From Hymenobacter montanus (GTDB taxonomy: Bacteria; Bacteroidota; Bacteroidia; Cytophagales; Hymenobacteraceae), in the NCBI RefSeq assembly GCF_014699115.1, contig NZ_JACXAD010000009.1, forward strand, positions 62,001 to 126,000: a DNA stretch of 64,000 nt, written 5' to 3'. This document shows positions 39,301 to 47,396 of the stretch, piece by piece. Positions within the stretch are counted from its first letter, which is position 1; every line of letters begins with the position of its first letter. The position numbers and the translations under genes were made by a program. The notes under the pieces were generated by a model, which was not told the DNA's origin, did not search any database, and saw only the letters and a list, made by a program, of their open reading frames with translations.

Positions 39301-39426
39301 GGGCCCGCCGTCGGAGGCTGATACCCGGCCACTAATGGACTGCGTTTGGGCCCGGATGGGCGCCGCGAAAAGCCAGAGGGCCAGCAGCGAAAAAAGTTTG
39401 AGATGGGTAGAAAGTTTGCACTTCAT
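36319..39426 (-). CDS. SusC/RagA-family TonB-dependent outer-membrane transporter
   Basis: This 1035-residue protein imports substrate across the outer membrane with energy from TonB. Domains in order: a signal peptide (to about residue 26); a carboxypeptidase-regulatory-like domain (about 30-105, SISGRVSASDGGPLPGATV); a TonB plug domain (about 115-235, VVVGYGTQTKTSLTGAVAQV and the plug end YVVDGIPI...SMSILKDASAAAIYGSRASN); and the beta-barrel to the C-terminal YTFGVNISF. It is paired with the SusD gene downstream. There is no N-terminal STN domain, so control by a FecR/sigma system is not expected. Confidence 0.95.
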   Translation of the reverse strand: MKCKLSTHLKLFSLLALWLFAAPIRAQTQSISGRVSASDGGPLPGATVLERGTTNGVSTNAEGAFSLSVQPNATLVISSVGYATQTVAVGNQTTINVTLAAEATALNEAVVVGYGTQTKTSLTGAVAQVSGREVQNAPVPSFEQAIQGKAAGVFIENSSGKLGQGIKVRVRGTSSVSGGNQPLYVVDGIPIISENLSGTDAATNPIADLNPNDIESMSILKDASAAAIYGSRASNGVVLITTKRGKAGDTRFTLGYQTGLSKPTNRKKFLNATEYVEYFREAGKNANLEAFTEGRLRRYSAGNDDYKTGAVNTDWQNEAFQRAPFEQYDLNVSGGNDKTRFFVSGLYSNQSGILIGNKFEKMATRINLDQKASDKLTLGVNLTLSRTRNNRISNDNAFSSPMQIVALAPITPTIDPRTNQISGALDTLTGDPNSNYPTYYNPVLSRVGASYIATVYRNLGNVFAQYEFIPGLTFRSELGLDLLNQEENQFAGRVTSRNNGPNRGDGFNRRLTVARFTTNNFFTYRKTFNENHTLEAVVGMAYEARQRKSNSVTGQQFPSDNYKTIFNSALITAGSSRETSNTLLSYFGRANYAFANKYLVSASLRIDGSSRFGVNKRYGYFPAASLGWVVTEESFLKDQQVLSFLKPRVSYGLTGNQEFDDFPARGLYSGDAGYAGVPGQRPFQLANPDLKWESTAQADIGLEFGFLDNRISGEVDVYQKKTRDLALNVNVPGTSGFVRQFRNLGKLENRGIEMALNTRNFVGDFTWSTSVNASINRNKVTNLDGQVIEGGLLNRAIEGQPLGAFYGREYAGVDPANGDALYYLNTTNADGSINRATTNKYDDAQRVLIGNPNPKWTGGVTNTFGYKGIDFSFSFQGVFGNDVYDGGGKYQSANATGGFDNLTRDQLNRWQKPGDITNVPRAVLFDTPRPGNNFGTGGAGESSRFLSDGSYVRLKTVTLGYNVPSALVKVVYLQSARLYLSAVNLLTFTNYKGWDPEVNADYLASDVNTGNISQGTDFYSAPQAKTYTFGVNISF

Positions 39427-39718
39427 AAAAAACTTGGTTTTGTGAAGGGGTAGAAATGGAATTGGTGGGAAGTAGGGAAAGGAGTCGCCCCAGCGAAGAA
39501 CTTAAAGGACTAATTTCCAGCTTGAGAAATAGATTGGCCGGCTTTCAAACAACGGACTGCTTACGAGCTTCGCTCCGTAATGTCACGGCTAAGGTAAGGG
39601 AGTAAGCCGATTCCCTGGTTTTAGCAATAATCTATTGCTCCCTGTCGTACATGCCTACCTTTACCTTGCCGAAGGAGCCGTGCTCCAAACCAGCCCCACT
39701 GATTTCCTTTCCGCTTCA

Positions 39719-40888
39719 ATGCCAACGATTCATTATCTCACTACGGCCGACGCTATTGCCGACGCAGCCGCACACTTCGCCACTCTGCCCCGAATCGGCA
39801 TTGATTTGGAGTTTGACGACATGCGCCACCGGTACGGGCGGCATCTGGCACTGATTCAAATATTTGACGGCCAGCGAGCGTACCTGATCGACCCACTTTC
39901 CCTGCCCGACATGGCCGCGGGCCTCGAGCCGTTGTTTGCCGTGCTGCGCGCCCCCACCGTAGCCAAGGTATTCCACTCCTGCAAATCGGATATCCTGTTG
40001 CTCGATGAGCTATTCGGCGTCAACTGCCGCAACATCGTCGACACCAGCGTGCAGTTTACCCTGCTCGCGGCCGAAGACAATAATATCTCACTTGGCCGCC
40101 TTATTCAGGCCGAGCTTGGCTTTGAGGTCGACAAAGGCGAGCAAAAGTCGAACTGGCTGAAACGCCCGCTCACGGAAGCCCAGAAGGAATACGCCGCCAA
40201 CGACGTGCTGTACCTGTTTGAGCTCACCGACCGCCTCAGCGCCCGCTTGGCCGAATTGGGCCGTAGCGACTGGGCCGCCCAGGAAAACCTCGCGCTGGAG
40301 GCCGTGCGCTACGGCCGCGACGACCCCCGGCCGTGGTCGCGCAATGCGGCTAAGTATAAAATTACGCACCAGGAAATGCCGATTTTCCGGGAGCTTTACC
40401 TCTTGCGCGATGCCGTGGCCCGGCAGCTCGACCGCCCGCCCTACCACGTGCTCAGCAACGACCGGCTGGTCGAGCTCACCCGTCAGCCCCTCGAAACCGC
40501 CGACCAGCTGCGCGCCGCCACTGGCCTGCACCCCGAGCTGAAACGCCCTCCCTACGCCGAGCAATTGCTGGCCATCGGCACTACCCAGCTGGCTCCCGAT
40601 GCTCCTCTGCCCCCCGAGCAGCGCAAGTTTCCGTTTCGACGCCGACTCAGCGGCTCGGCCGCCACGCGCGCCGAAGCCCGCGAAACGCTCCTTAATACCC
40701 TCAAAACACACCTGGCCACCGACCACGGCGCCACGATGGCGAACATGGTGCTCAGCAACCGGCTTATTGCCGACATCGTCGAGCAAGGTGCCAACGCGGC
40801 CCTGCGCCCCTGGCAACAACAGCTCCTGCGCGACACCGCCGAGCGGCACGGCGAGTCGTACCAATCAATTGCGGAGCCGTTTATCTGA
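39719..40888 (+). CDS. rnd: Ribonuclease D-like 3'-5' exonuclease with HRDC domain
   Basis: RNase D trims the 3' end of tRNA and other small RNAs. The 389-residue protein has the DEDDy exonuclease signature: IDLEFDD near residue 24, FHSCKSDILLL near 86, and YAANDVLYLFEL near 160. An HRDC-type helical domain lies near 215-290 and a second HRDC-like part follows. The ATG at 39719 starts the homologous sequence MPTIHYLTTADAIADA. The preceding 292 bases up to the divergent SusC gene hold nothing I recognise. Confidence 0.9.
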   Translation: MPTIHYLTTADAIADAAAHFATLPRIGIDLEFDDMRHRYGRHLALIQIFDGQRAYLIDPLSLPDMAAGLEPLFAVLRAPTVAKVFHSCKSDILLLDELFGVNCRNIVDTSVQFTLLAAEDNNISLGRLIQAELGFEVDKGEQKSNWLKRPLTEAQKEYAANDVLYLFELTDRLSARLAELGRSDWAAQENLALEAVRYGRDDPRPWSRNAAKYKITHQEMPIFRELYLLRDAVARQLDRPPYHVLSNDRLVELTRQPLETADQLRAATGLHPELKRPPYAEQLLAIGTTQLAPDAPLPPEQRKFPFRRRLSGSAATRAEARETLLNTLKTHLATDHGATMANMVLSNRLIADIVEQGANAALRPWQQQLLRDTAERHGESYQSIAEPFI

Positions 40889-40890
40889 AC

Positions 40891-41008
40891 CACGGATTCG
40901 CTCGGATTTTTCGGATTTCGCGGATTTTGTGGACGACTTCGTAAAGTGACTGTAAGGGTGGTTTGGGGTTCGAGCGTTTTTTTTGGATTGCATGGATTTT
41001 GTGGATGG
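40891..41008. repeat. Short iterated GGATTT/GGATTTTGTGGA words
   Basis: Between rnd and mltG the words CGGATTT, GGATTTTGTGGA and CATGGATTTTGTGGA recur at 40893-40935 and 40984-41007. This resembles the low-complexity direct repeats scattered in intergenic DNA of many Bacteroidota. No gene or terminator is seen. Confidence 0.5.
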
Positions 41009-41061
41009 GTCGTGCGGCTGACTCGTTAGACCTGTTTCATCCGTGCTTTAGCTAAGCTCTC

Positions 41062-42102
41062 ATGCGCCGTTCGCTGCTATTTGGTGGGGTGATTTTCCTG
41101 GCTTTGCTGGTGGGTCTGGGGAGCTACGCGGTCTGGCGGGTGCTTTATCGGCCTAACATTACCGTGTCTGCCGAAGGCCCGGCTTATTTATACATTCGCA
41201 CCGGCACTGGATTTGGCGCGGTGCTGGATTCGCTAAAAAAGCACGAGTTGCTGGTGGAGCCGGCGACTTTTGCCTGGGTAAGCGAGTGGCAGGAGTACCC
41301 GCGCCGGGTAAAGGCGGGGCGCTATCGGCTCGACCCTGGTTTGGGCAACCTGGCGCTGGTTCGGCGACTAGCGGCAGGAATGCAAGACACGGTGCAGTTC
41401 GAGTTGAAGCCCTTTCACTACCTCGAACAGCTGCCCCGCCAGGTGAGCCACCAATTGGAAACCGATTCTTTCAAGCTTCAGCTCTTGCTGGATAACGATG
41501 CCGGCCTGCGCGCGCGCTACGGGTTGGACACCTGCACCATCCGAACGCTGTTTATTCCCGGTCGTTATCGCCTGCTGTGGAATACTAGCCCGGAAGTATT
41601 TCTCGACACGGTCGCGGCGACCTACCGCCGGTTCTGGACGGCTGAACAGCGCGGCCGGGCCGATTCGCTGAAGCTCACGCCTACGCAGGTGAGCGTGCTG
41701 GCTAGCATCGTGCAGCGCGAAACCGCCCAGGCCACCGATAAGCCCCTCATCGCGGCCGTGTACCTTAACCGCCTGCGCAACGGCCAGCCTTTACAGGCTG
41801 ATCCTACGCTGCTCTGGCCGCTACACGGCCTGGGCAAGCGCAAACGCGTGCTGAATGTGGATAAGAAAGTAGACTCGCCCTACAACACCTACCGCCATAA
41901 GGGCCTGCCGCCGGGCCCCATCACTACGCCCTTGGCAAGCTCGCTCAATGCGGTGCTGCGCCCGGCCCACAATAAAAACCTGTTTTTCTGCGCGAGGCCC
42001 GACGGCAGCGGCTTCTCCGACTTCGCCGAAACGTACGCCCAGCACAAGCGCAACGCCCGCCGCTACCAGCACCGGCTCGATAGCCTGGGCGTGAAGCGCT
42101 GA
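41062..42102 (+). CDS. mltG: Endolytic murein transglycosylase
   Basis: MltG cleaves nascent peptidoglycan strands near the inner membrane and sets glycan length. The 346-residue protein has an N-terminal membrane anchor (about 5-25), a LysM-like domain, and the YceG catalytic domain (about 150-340) with LASIVQRETAQATDKPLIAA, containing the catalytic Glu, near 215 and the conserved SPYNTYRHKGLPPGPI near 277. Length and anchor match the family. Confidence 0.95.
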   Translation: MRRSLLFGGVIFLALLVGLGSYAVWRVLYRPNITVSAEGPAYLYIRTGTGFGAVLDSLKKHELLVEPATFAWVSEWQEYPRRVKAGRYRLDPGLGNLALVRRLAAGMQDTVQFELKPFHYLEQLPRQVSHQLETDSFKLQLLLDNDAGLRARYGLDTCTIRTLFIPGRYRLLWNTSPEVFLDTVAATYRRFWTAEQRGRADSLKLTPTQVSVLASIVQRETAQATDKPLIAAVYLNRLRNGQPLQADPTLLWPLHGLGKRKRVLNVDKKVDSPYNTYRHKGLPPGPITTPLASSLNAVLRPAHNKNLFFCARPDGSGFSDFAETYAQHKRNARRYQHRLDSLGVKR

Positions 42103-42577
42103 CCTTGGAAAGGTACTATCTATAGCATGCCGTGGCCCGTTGCGGACTCCCTGTCCTAAACAGTCGGTAAGCTTGGTGAGCGTTCGCTTGTTAAGGCAGC
42201 ATGATGTGCCCCCATTATCGATTTAGCGCCGTTTCCGGCCCGTACTTCTGCCGCCGGGTTTCCCTCACTTTTGGCTTCGCACCTCCAGCAAACTGAGGCC
42301 GGCCCTACCCCCACCGGTCTGGCACACCTCTCCTACGGCTTTGCATATGAAGTGAACCGGGGTCGTACCCGGTAGGGCCCGCCCCACAGGGGTCACGTGA
42401 GGCCACCCCGGAAATCATGCTAGAGCGATTTCGGGGTCCGTGTACCTAACGTTTGGCTCCCCTCTCCCGCGGCTTCGCGCCTCAAGCGAACCGGGGTCGT
42501 ACCCGGTAGGGCCCGCCACGCAGGGGGCACGTGAGGCGAACGCGGGAACGACAACCGATACTGACGCCGAAATGGCT
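42103..42577. repeat. Repeat-bearing intergenic region with two long direct copies
   Basis: A 475-base gap without genes. About 80 bases are repeated in direct order at 42322-42403 and 42452-42537. The most similar part runs from AAGTGAACCGGGGTCGTACC at 42350 and AAGCGAACCGGGGTCGTACC at 42484 to a shared CACGTGAGGC. A degenerate third unit can be read near 42270-42321. Related words (GTCCGTGTAC, GGCTCCCCTCTCC) recur near 49878-49912. Confidence 0.7.
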
Positions 42578-44095
42578 CTAACGTAGCTGGTACAAGCGTA
42601 GGGGCAGCGTATCAGTGGCGGCCTCGCGGCAGGCGGCGAGTGTTTCGGCGTATCCCAAGCCCGTGAACTCCGAATGCTCCAGGAACAACAGCGGCCGCTG
42701 AAGCTGGGGCGCGGCCCAGGCGGCAACGGGTGGTTGGCAGCGCAAGGAGTCGAAACGCTGCAGCCCGGCTACGCGCCAGTAGCCGTCGAGCAGCACGTAC
42801 TGGTAGCCTTGGCGCCGGAGGTGGGCCAGTTCATGCTCGTCGTTAACGACAGCTAGGGTTTGCTGATCATTCAGAAATGGAGCCAGTCCCAGGCCAACGG
42901 TGCTGGCCACTTTAGTCGCGCCATGCTGCTGCAGCCAGGCCGCTACTCGGGAGTATTGGGTCGGCAATGGGGCCCATAGCTCCCGCTGAATCCGAAAAAT
43001 GTTCAGGCCCACGGCAGCCGCTAGGACGCTTCCCAGCGCCCACCCGGGTAGCACCCTCCGGCTACTGAGTACCGCCAACGCCGCCAACGGCAAGTAGGCG
43101 AACAAGAGCCCGCGCGGGGCCTTGATCAGCAACGACATGCCCGCTAGCAGGCACCCAGCCCAAACCAGCAAGTACGCCAGCAACGGCAGGGGCTGACCCG
43201 AAAATAACTGCTTCTTACGCCAGTCGCGCCACACCAGCCCCGTCGCCAGCACCAACCCAATCAGCAGCAGGGGCGATTCATAGCTGGCTAAGTACTGCGG
43301 ATAATACAGTAAATCTGGGTGCAGCGTGCTTTGCCGACCCGCTAGGTTAGCCGTCGCTGGTACTACCGTGCGGAAGTAAAACCCCAGCCAGCGGTACCAG
43401 GGCAGACCCACCAGTACCCCAAACGCACCTAGCAGCACATAGGGAGCCGCCAGCAGCAGGAGCGCCCGCCACCACAGGCTCCGGTGCCGCCAGAGGCCGT
43501 CGGCTTGCCCGAGCTCCAACACAACTAAAATGGGCACCAGGAATAAGAACTTGTAGCCGAAGCACAGCCCTATGGCAAGCCAGCCGACCACGCGCAATGC
43601 CACAGTGGTGCTGGGCTGATGCAGGCGGGTAAAATGGCTTCGCAGCAAGCCCACGTACATCACCAGCGTGAGAGAGCTCATGGTAAAATCGCGCCCGGAG
43701 AACGTCAGCAGCAGCGAGGTGCCGGCCAGCAGGGTGAGCCCGGCGGCTTCGAAACCAGTAAGTGAGGCTTTTTGGGCAACCCAGGCGGCGAAAAGGCCCA
43801 GCGCGATTATCCCAAACCCGGCATTGATGGTTTGAAAGACGAGGAAACTTTTCGTTAGGACTGCCAGGGGCGCGTACAACAAAAAGAATGCGGGACTACC
43901 GTGGTGAAACAACTGGGCAAAATTTCCGCGGGCCAGTTCCAGCACTATCTGCCAGTTGCGCACCGAATCGTAATCGGCAGGCCCCGCCTCGGCCAGCCGC
44001 CAGAACCGGAGCACGGCCACCACCAGCAGAGCTAGCAGCAGTCCGCAGACACGGCTCTTGGTTGGGCGGTTATTCTTTGTACCAGTAGGTAACAT
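42578..44095 (-). CDS. Polytopic membrane protein, glycosyltransferase family 39-like
   Basis: The 505-residue protein has about eleven hydrophobic segments and an acidic first periplasmic loop (EAGPADYDSVRNW near 40), a layout like PMT/ArnT-type glycosyltransferases that use polyprenyl-linked sugars. It then has a soluble C-terminal part (about 400-505). I do not see the complete conserved motifs, so the activity is provisional. The ATG at 44095 begins MLPTGTKNNRPTK; a longer frame to 44146 overlaps the opposite promoter and is less likely. It is divergent from dtd. Confidence 0.65.
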   Translation of the reverse strand: MLPTGTKNNRPTKSRVCGLLLALLVVAVLRFWRLAEAGPADYDSVRNWQIVLELARGNFAQLFHHGSPAFFLLYAPLAVLTKSFLVFQTINAGFGIIALGLFAAWVAQKASLTGFEAAGLTLLAGTSLLLTFSGRDFTMSSLTLVMYVGLLRSHFTRLHQPSTTVALRVVGWLAIGLCFGYKFLFLVPILVVLELGQADGLWRHRSLWWRALLLLAAPYVLLGAFGVLVGLPWYRWLGFYFRTVVPATANLAGRQSTLHPDLLYYPQYLASYESPLLLIGLVLATGLVWRDWRKKQLFSGQPLPLLAYLLVWAGCLLAGMSLLIKAPRGLLFAYLPLAALAVLSSRRVLPGWALGSVLAAAVGLNIFRIQRELWAPLPTQYSRVAAWLQQHGATKVASTVGLGLAPFLNDQQTLAVVNDEHELAHLRRQGYQYVLLDGYWRVAGLQRFDSLRCQPPVAAWAAPQLQRPLLFLEHSEFTGLGYAETLAACREAATDTLPLRLYQLR

Positions 44096-44150
44096 GAGCG
44101 GAAGCGGCACTAGCCAGCGCGAAGGTCGGCACGCCTCGACCAACATCCCT

Positions 44151-44158
44151 TATTTTTG
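44151..44158 (+). promoter_or_regulatory. Possible -7 element of dtd
   Basis: TATTTTTG matches TAnnTTTG, but no TTG is seen at the right distance upstream. Transcription from it would begin near 44164, after an in-frame ATG at 44159, which argues that translation of dtd begins at 44210. Confidence 0.4.
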
Positions 44159-44209
44159 ATGGTCAGTACGCACCAACAACCGCCTGTCTCCCCTCTCCCT
44201 GCCCCATCC

Positions 44210-44656
44210 ATGCGCCTCGTTATTCAGCGTGTCCGCGAAGCTCAGGTGGTCGTCGAAGGCCTGGTGACGGGGCAAATCGGTCCGGGCCTGCTGGTGCTGG
44301 CCGGGTTTGCTCCCACCGACAACGCCGCTGCGCTGACCTGGATGACCCGTAAACTGGTGCAGCTACGCATTTTTGGGGATGAAAACGGACAAATGAACCG
44401 TAGCGTAGTCGATGTCGGCGGGCAGATTCTGGTGGTAAGTCAGTTCACGCTGTTGGCCGATGCCCGCAAGGGCAACCGCCCCAGCTACGTCGGGGCCGCC
44501 CCGCCCGCCATTGCCGAGCCGCTGTACCAGCAATTTGTAGCCCTGGTGGCCGCCGAATTGGGTAAGCCCGTTCCCACCGGCATTTTTGGGGCCGACATGC
44601 AGGTGAGCCTTGTTAACGACGGCCCCGTTACCATAGTGCTGGATTCCCCTACCTAA
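44210..44656 (+). CDS. dtd: D-aminoacyl-tRNA deacylase
   Basis: DTD hydrolyses D-aminoacyl-tRNA and glycyl-tRNA(Ala) to keep translation homochiral. The 148-residue protein starts MRLVIQRVREAQVVVEG and has both family motifs: SQFTLLADARKGNRPSY near 80 and the C-terminal NDGPVTI. The size is typical. The frame is open upstream to 44156 but the extra residues are not conserved. A MazG-like gene follows after 35 bases in the same direction. Confidence 0.95.
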   Translation: MRLVIQRVREAQVVVEGLVTGQIGPGLLVLAGFAPTDNAAALTWMTRKLVQLRIFGDENGQMNRSVVDVGGQILVVSQFTLLADARKGNRPSYVGAAPPAIAEPLYQQFVALVAAELGKPVPTGIFGADMQVSLVNDGPVTIVLDSPT

Positions 44657-44691
44657 GCCGAGCTTATTTACTTGTTTTTATCTCCCTTCCC

Positions 44692-45018
44692 ATGACTCTG
44701 GCCGAAGCTCAAAAGACCGTTGACACCTGGATAAACACCACGGGCGTTCGTTATTTCAACGAGCTGACGAACATGGCTATCCTCACCGAAGAGGTAGGTG
44801 AGGTGGCTCGCCTCATCGCCCGGCAATACGGCGAGCAGTCGTTCAAGGAGTCGGACCGCGGCCGCGAGCTGGGCGACGAGTTAGCTGATGTGCTCTTCGT
44901 AGTCATCTGCCTGGCCAACCAAACCGGCGTCGATTTAACCGAGGCCATGACGCGGAACCTGGCCAAGAAAACCCAACGCGACAGCCAGCGCCATCAGGAG
45001 AACAAGAAATTAAGATAA
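44692..45018 (+). CDS. MazG-like nucleotide pyrophosphohydrolase
   Basis: This 108-residue all-alpha NTP pyrophosphatase probably removes non-canonical or excess dNTPs. The metal-binding acidic motifs are EEVGEVARLI near residue 31 (ExxE) and DELADVLFVVICLANQTG near 63 (ExxD). Size and motifs place it with single-domain MazG-like proteins. It likely shares a transcript with dtd. Confidence 0.9.
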   Translation: MTLAEAQKTVDTWINTTGVRYFNELTNMAILTEEVGEVARLIARQYGEQSFKESDRGRELGDELADVLFVVICLANQTGVDLTEAMTRNLAKKTQRDSQRHQENKKLR

Positions 45019-45287
45019 CGCCCGCTACGCTTTAAGGGCCGCGAGCAAGACGCGCAGCACACGGGAAGACAGTCCACCACCATTGGCTGGCGCACGTCTG
45101 CGACGCGTGGGCCTGCTAGCTCGGCGTTTCCACCTCCGCCCGCGCTGTTAACTGGTCCTTTCCAACTTGTTCAACGGCCGCGTCTCAAACGCAAAGCCAG
45201 CTGCCAGACGTAATATCGACTCTTTCCACCACAAAGACCGGTGGGCAGCACCTCTGAGACGAGCCGCTACCTACCAGCCCATCCAGC

Positions 45288-46007
45288 TTACTCCATCACC
45301 AACCGGTCGTTCTGCCACAGCGGAAGCACCTTGGCATAGGCGTCGATTTGCAGACAGAAGGCGAAGTCCTGGTTGGCTTCCAGCGAGTTGAGCCGGCGCA
45401 CATGCGCCGACTGCAGTAAATAGGCTGACAAATCGGCCTGGCCCTGCTGCCAGAGGTGCAGCGCGGCCAGGGTTGCATCGGAGCCGTACACATCGAAATC
45501 AGGTGCTAGTCGCGCCGCCAGGGCGCCCCCGAATATGGTGTCTTCCAGACAAAATTGTCCTTTCCAGCCGGCGCATACCACGAGCACGTCGCGGCCTTGC
45601 CGACGGGTAAAGTCAGCCACGGCCCCCAGGTTAAGGAAAGCCCCCACCACAATTGCCTCCGCCGCCAGAGAGCGCCGCAAAGCCGCCGTGCCATTCGTCG
45701 TGCTGATGCTCAGGGCCCGGCCGTGCGGCGGCCGGTCAGCATTCAGAAAGCCGAAAGGCGAATTACCCAGGTCAAAGCCCGGGGCCGGCAATCCATCGCG
45801 CTCGGCCGCGGTCAGGCAGCCGTGCTGCCGCCCATAAGCGGCGCATTCTTCCAGCGAAGCTACCGGGAAAACGTGGGTTACCCCCTCCCCCAGCGCCGTG
45901 ACGATGGTGCTTGAAGCACGGAGAATGTCGACGATAACGGCAACTTGCCCGCGTAGATCATAGAGCGGAAGCAGTTCGGGCGAGAAGCAAATGTCTAGCT
46001 TGGGCAT
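45288..46007 (-). CDS. comB: 2-phosphosulfolactate phosphatase family protein (ComB)
   Basis: ComB dephosphorylates 2-phosphosulfolactate in archaeal coenzyme M synthesis; in Bacteria the physiological role is mostly unknown. The 239-residue protein starts MPKLDICFSPELLPLY and has VDILRASSTIVTAL near 32, STTNGTAALRRSL near 100 and AGWKGQFCLEDTIFGG near 148, all in the expected order. The ATG at 46007 lies 13 bases from a perfect 13-bp inverted repeat. No other coenzyme M genes are nearby, so a substrate other than phosphosulfolactate is possible. Confidence 0.85.
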   Translation of the reverse strand: MPKLDICFSPELLPLYDLRGQVAVIVDILRASSTIVTALGEGVTHVFPVASLEECAAYGRQHGCLTAAERDGLPAPGFDLGNSPFGFLNADRPPHGRALSISTTNGTAALRRSLAAEAIVVGAFLNLGAVADFTRRQGRDVLVVCAGWKGQFCLEDTIFGGALAARLAPDFDVYGSDATLAALHLWQQGQADLSAYLLQSAHVRRLNSLEANQDFAFCLQIDAYAKVLPLWQNDRLVME

Positions 46008-46020
46008 GAAAAGTGGCGCG

Positions 46021-46053
46021 CCGCCTTCGCGGCGCGTACTGCCGCGAAGGCGG
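46021..46053. repeat. Perfect 13-bp inverted repeat upstream of comB
   Basis: CCGCCTTCGCGGC and GCCGCGAAGGCGG are separated by 7 bases (GCGTACT). The hairpin would form in the comB leader next to its start region. No T-run follows on either strand, so it is more likely a REP-like element or a regulatory hairpin than a terminator. Confidence 0.65.
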
Positions 46054-46150
46054 CGAATCAAACGTTAATTATGAACTTATGCGGTACTATACTAGCATTG
46101 CGTGGCTAGTCGCGCACCCGTCGCTACTAGCCACCCAACGGGCGCGGACC

Positions 46151-47254
46151 TTATTCTTCCGCGCCCTTGGTGAGCGGTAATTTGCTGACGGTAGCCGGCA
46201 GGCTCTTGCCCCGGATCTGTACGAAAATCGGGGTACCAGGAGCCGCGAATTCAGTTTTGACGTAACCCAGCCCGATGCCCTTGCCCAGCGAGGGCGACTG
46301 CGTACCGCTGGTGACGTCGCCAATTTTCTGGCCGTCGGCATCGACCAGTTCGTAGTGGCCGCGCGGGATGCCCGGGCCATCCATCACGAAGCCGACCAGC
46401 TTTTTGGTTACGCCGGCTTCCTTTTGCTTTTTGAGGTTGTCGGAGTTGGTGAAGTCCTTGGTGAACTTGGTAATCCAGCCCAGGCCCGCTTCCAGGGGCG
46501 AAGTGGTGTCGTCGATGTCGTTCCCGTAGAGGCAGTAGCCCATTTCGAGGCGCAGGGTGTCGCGGGCGCCCAGGCCAATCGGCTTGATGCCGTAAGCCTG
46601 GCCGGCACTCATAATTTTATCCCACACGGCGACGGCGCTCTCGTTGGGAATGTACAGCTCAAACCCGCCGGCCCCGGTGTAGCCCGTGGCCGAGATAACG
46701 ACGTCGGGGGCGCCGGCAAAAGTACCCTGCACAAAAGAGTAGTACGGAATACTGCTCAGGTCTACATCCGTCAGACTTTGCAAGGCCGCGGTGGCTTTGG
46801 GGCCCTGCACGGCAAACAGACTGGTCCGGTCGGAAATATCCTCTATCTCCACGCCCTCCGTGTTGTGGTGCCGAATCCAGTTCCAGTCTTTTTCGATATT
46901 GGAAGCATTCACGACCAGCAGGTAGTCCTCGTCGGCCAGCTTATATACCAGCAGGTCGTCTACGATGCCGCCGTCGTGGTTGGGCAGGCAGGAATACTGG
47001 GCCTTGCCAGCGGTTAGTTTGCTGGCGTCGTTACTGGTCACGCGCTGAATCAGGTCGAGAGCCCGCGGGCCCCGGAGCCGAAACTCCCCCATGTGCGACA
47101 CGTCGAAAATACCCACCGCCCGCCGCACCGTGTGGTGCTCGTCCAGGTCAGAGGAATAGCGCACCGGCATGTTGTAGCCGGCAAAGGGCACCATTTTAGC
47201 ACCCAGTTTGCGGTGCGTGTCGTCGAGGGTAACGGTTTTCAGGGAAACGGTCAT
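46151..47254 (-). CDS. gcvT: Glycine cleavage system aminomethyltransferase (T protein)
   Basis: GcvT transfers the aminomethyl carbon of glycine from the H protein to tetrahydrofolate, releasing ammonia. The 367-residue protein starts [18 protein letters not shown] and shows [18 protein letters not shown] near 55, the folate-site region [12 protein letters not shown] near 195, [19 protein letters not shown] near 235, and a C-terminal barrel domain. The ATG at 47254 is chosen by homology over the longer frame. The other gcv genes are not in this window. It is followed by comB after 143 bases. Confidence 0.95.
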   Translation of the reverse strand: MTVSLKTVTLDDTHRKLGAKMVPFAGYNMPVRYSSDLDEHHTVRRAVGIFDVSHMGEFRLRGPRALDLIQRVTSNDASKLTAGKAQYSCLPNHDGGIVDDLLVYKLADEDYLLVVNASNIEKDWNWIRHHNTEGVEIEDISDRTSLFAVQGPKATAALQSLTDVDLSSIPYYSFVQGTFAGAPDVVISATGYTGAGGFELYIPNESAVAVWDKIMSAGQAYGIKPIGLGARDTLRLEMGYCLYGNDIDDTTSPLEAGLGWITKFTKDFTNSDNLKKQKEAGVTKKLVGFVMDGPGIPRGHYELVDADGQKIGDVTSGTQSPSLGKGIGLGYVKTEFAAPGTPIFVQIRGKSLPATVSKLPLTKGAEE

Positions 47255-47316
47255 GCGGCAAGTTGAGGAGAAGCGGGTGGGGAGATTGATGGATTGGGTA
47301 CAAAGTTGAGGCAAAA

Positions 47317-47352
47317 AAGAAAAGCCGCTTCAATCGGAAGCGGCTTTTCTTT
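47317..47352 (-). terminator. Terminator after ilvE
   Basis: A 12-bp stem pairs AAAAGCCGCTTC (47320-47331) with GAAGCGGCTTTT (47337-47348) around a 5-base loop, with T-runs on the minus-strand 3' side. It lies between ilvE and gcvT, so the two are separate transcripts. Confidence 0.85.
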
Positions 47353-47396
47353 TGGAGCGACCCGTAACGCGACTCGTTTAGCTGATTCCGCGGTCG

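Noticed and set aside
44156..44209. Upstream in-frame start for dtd
   Set aside because: The TATTTTTG element overlaps it, so transcription likely begins downstream, and the added residues are not conserved.
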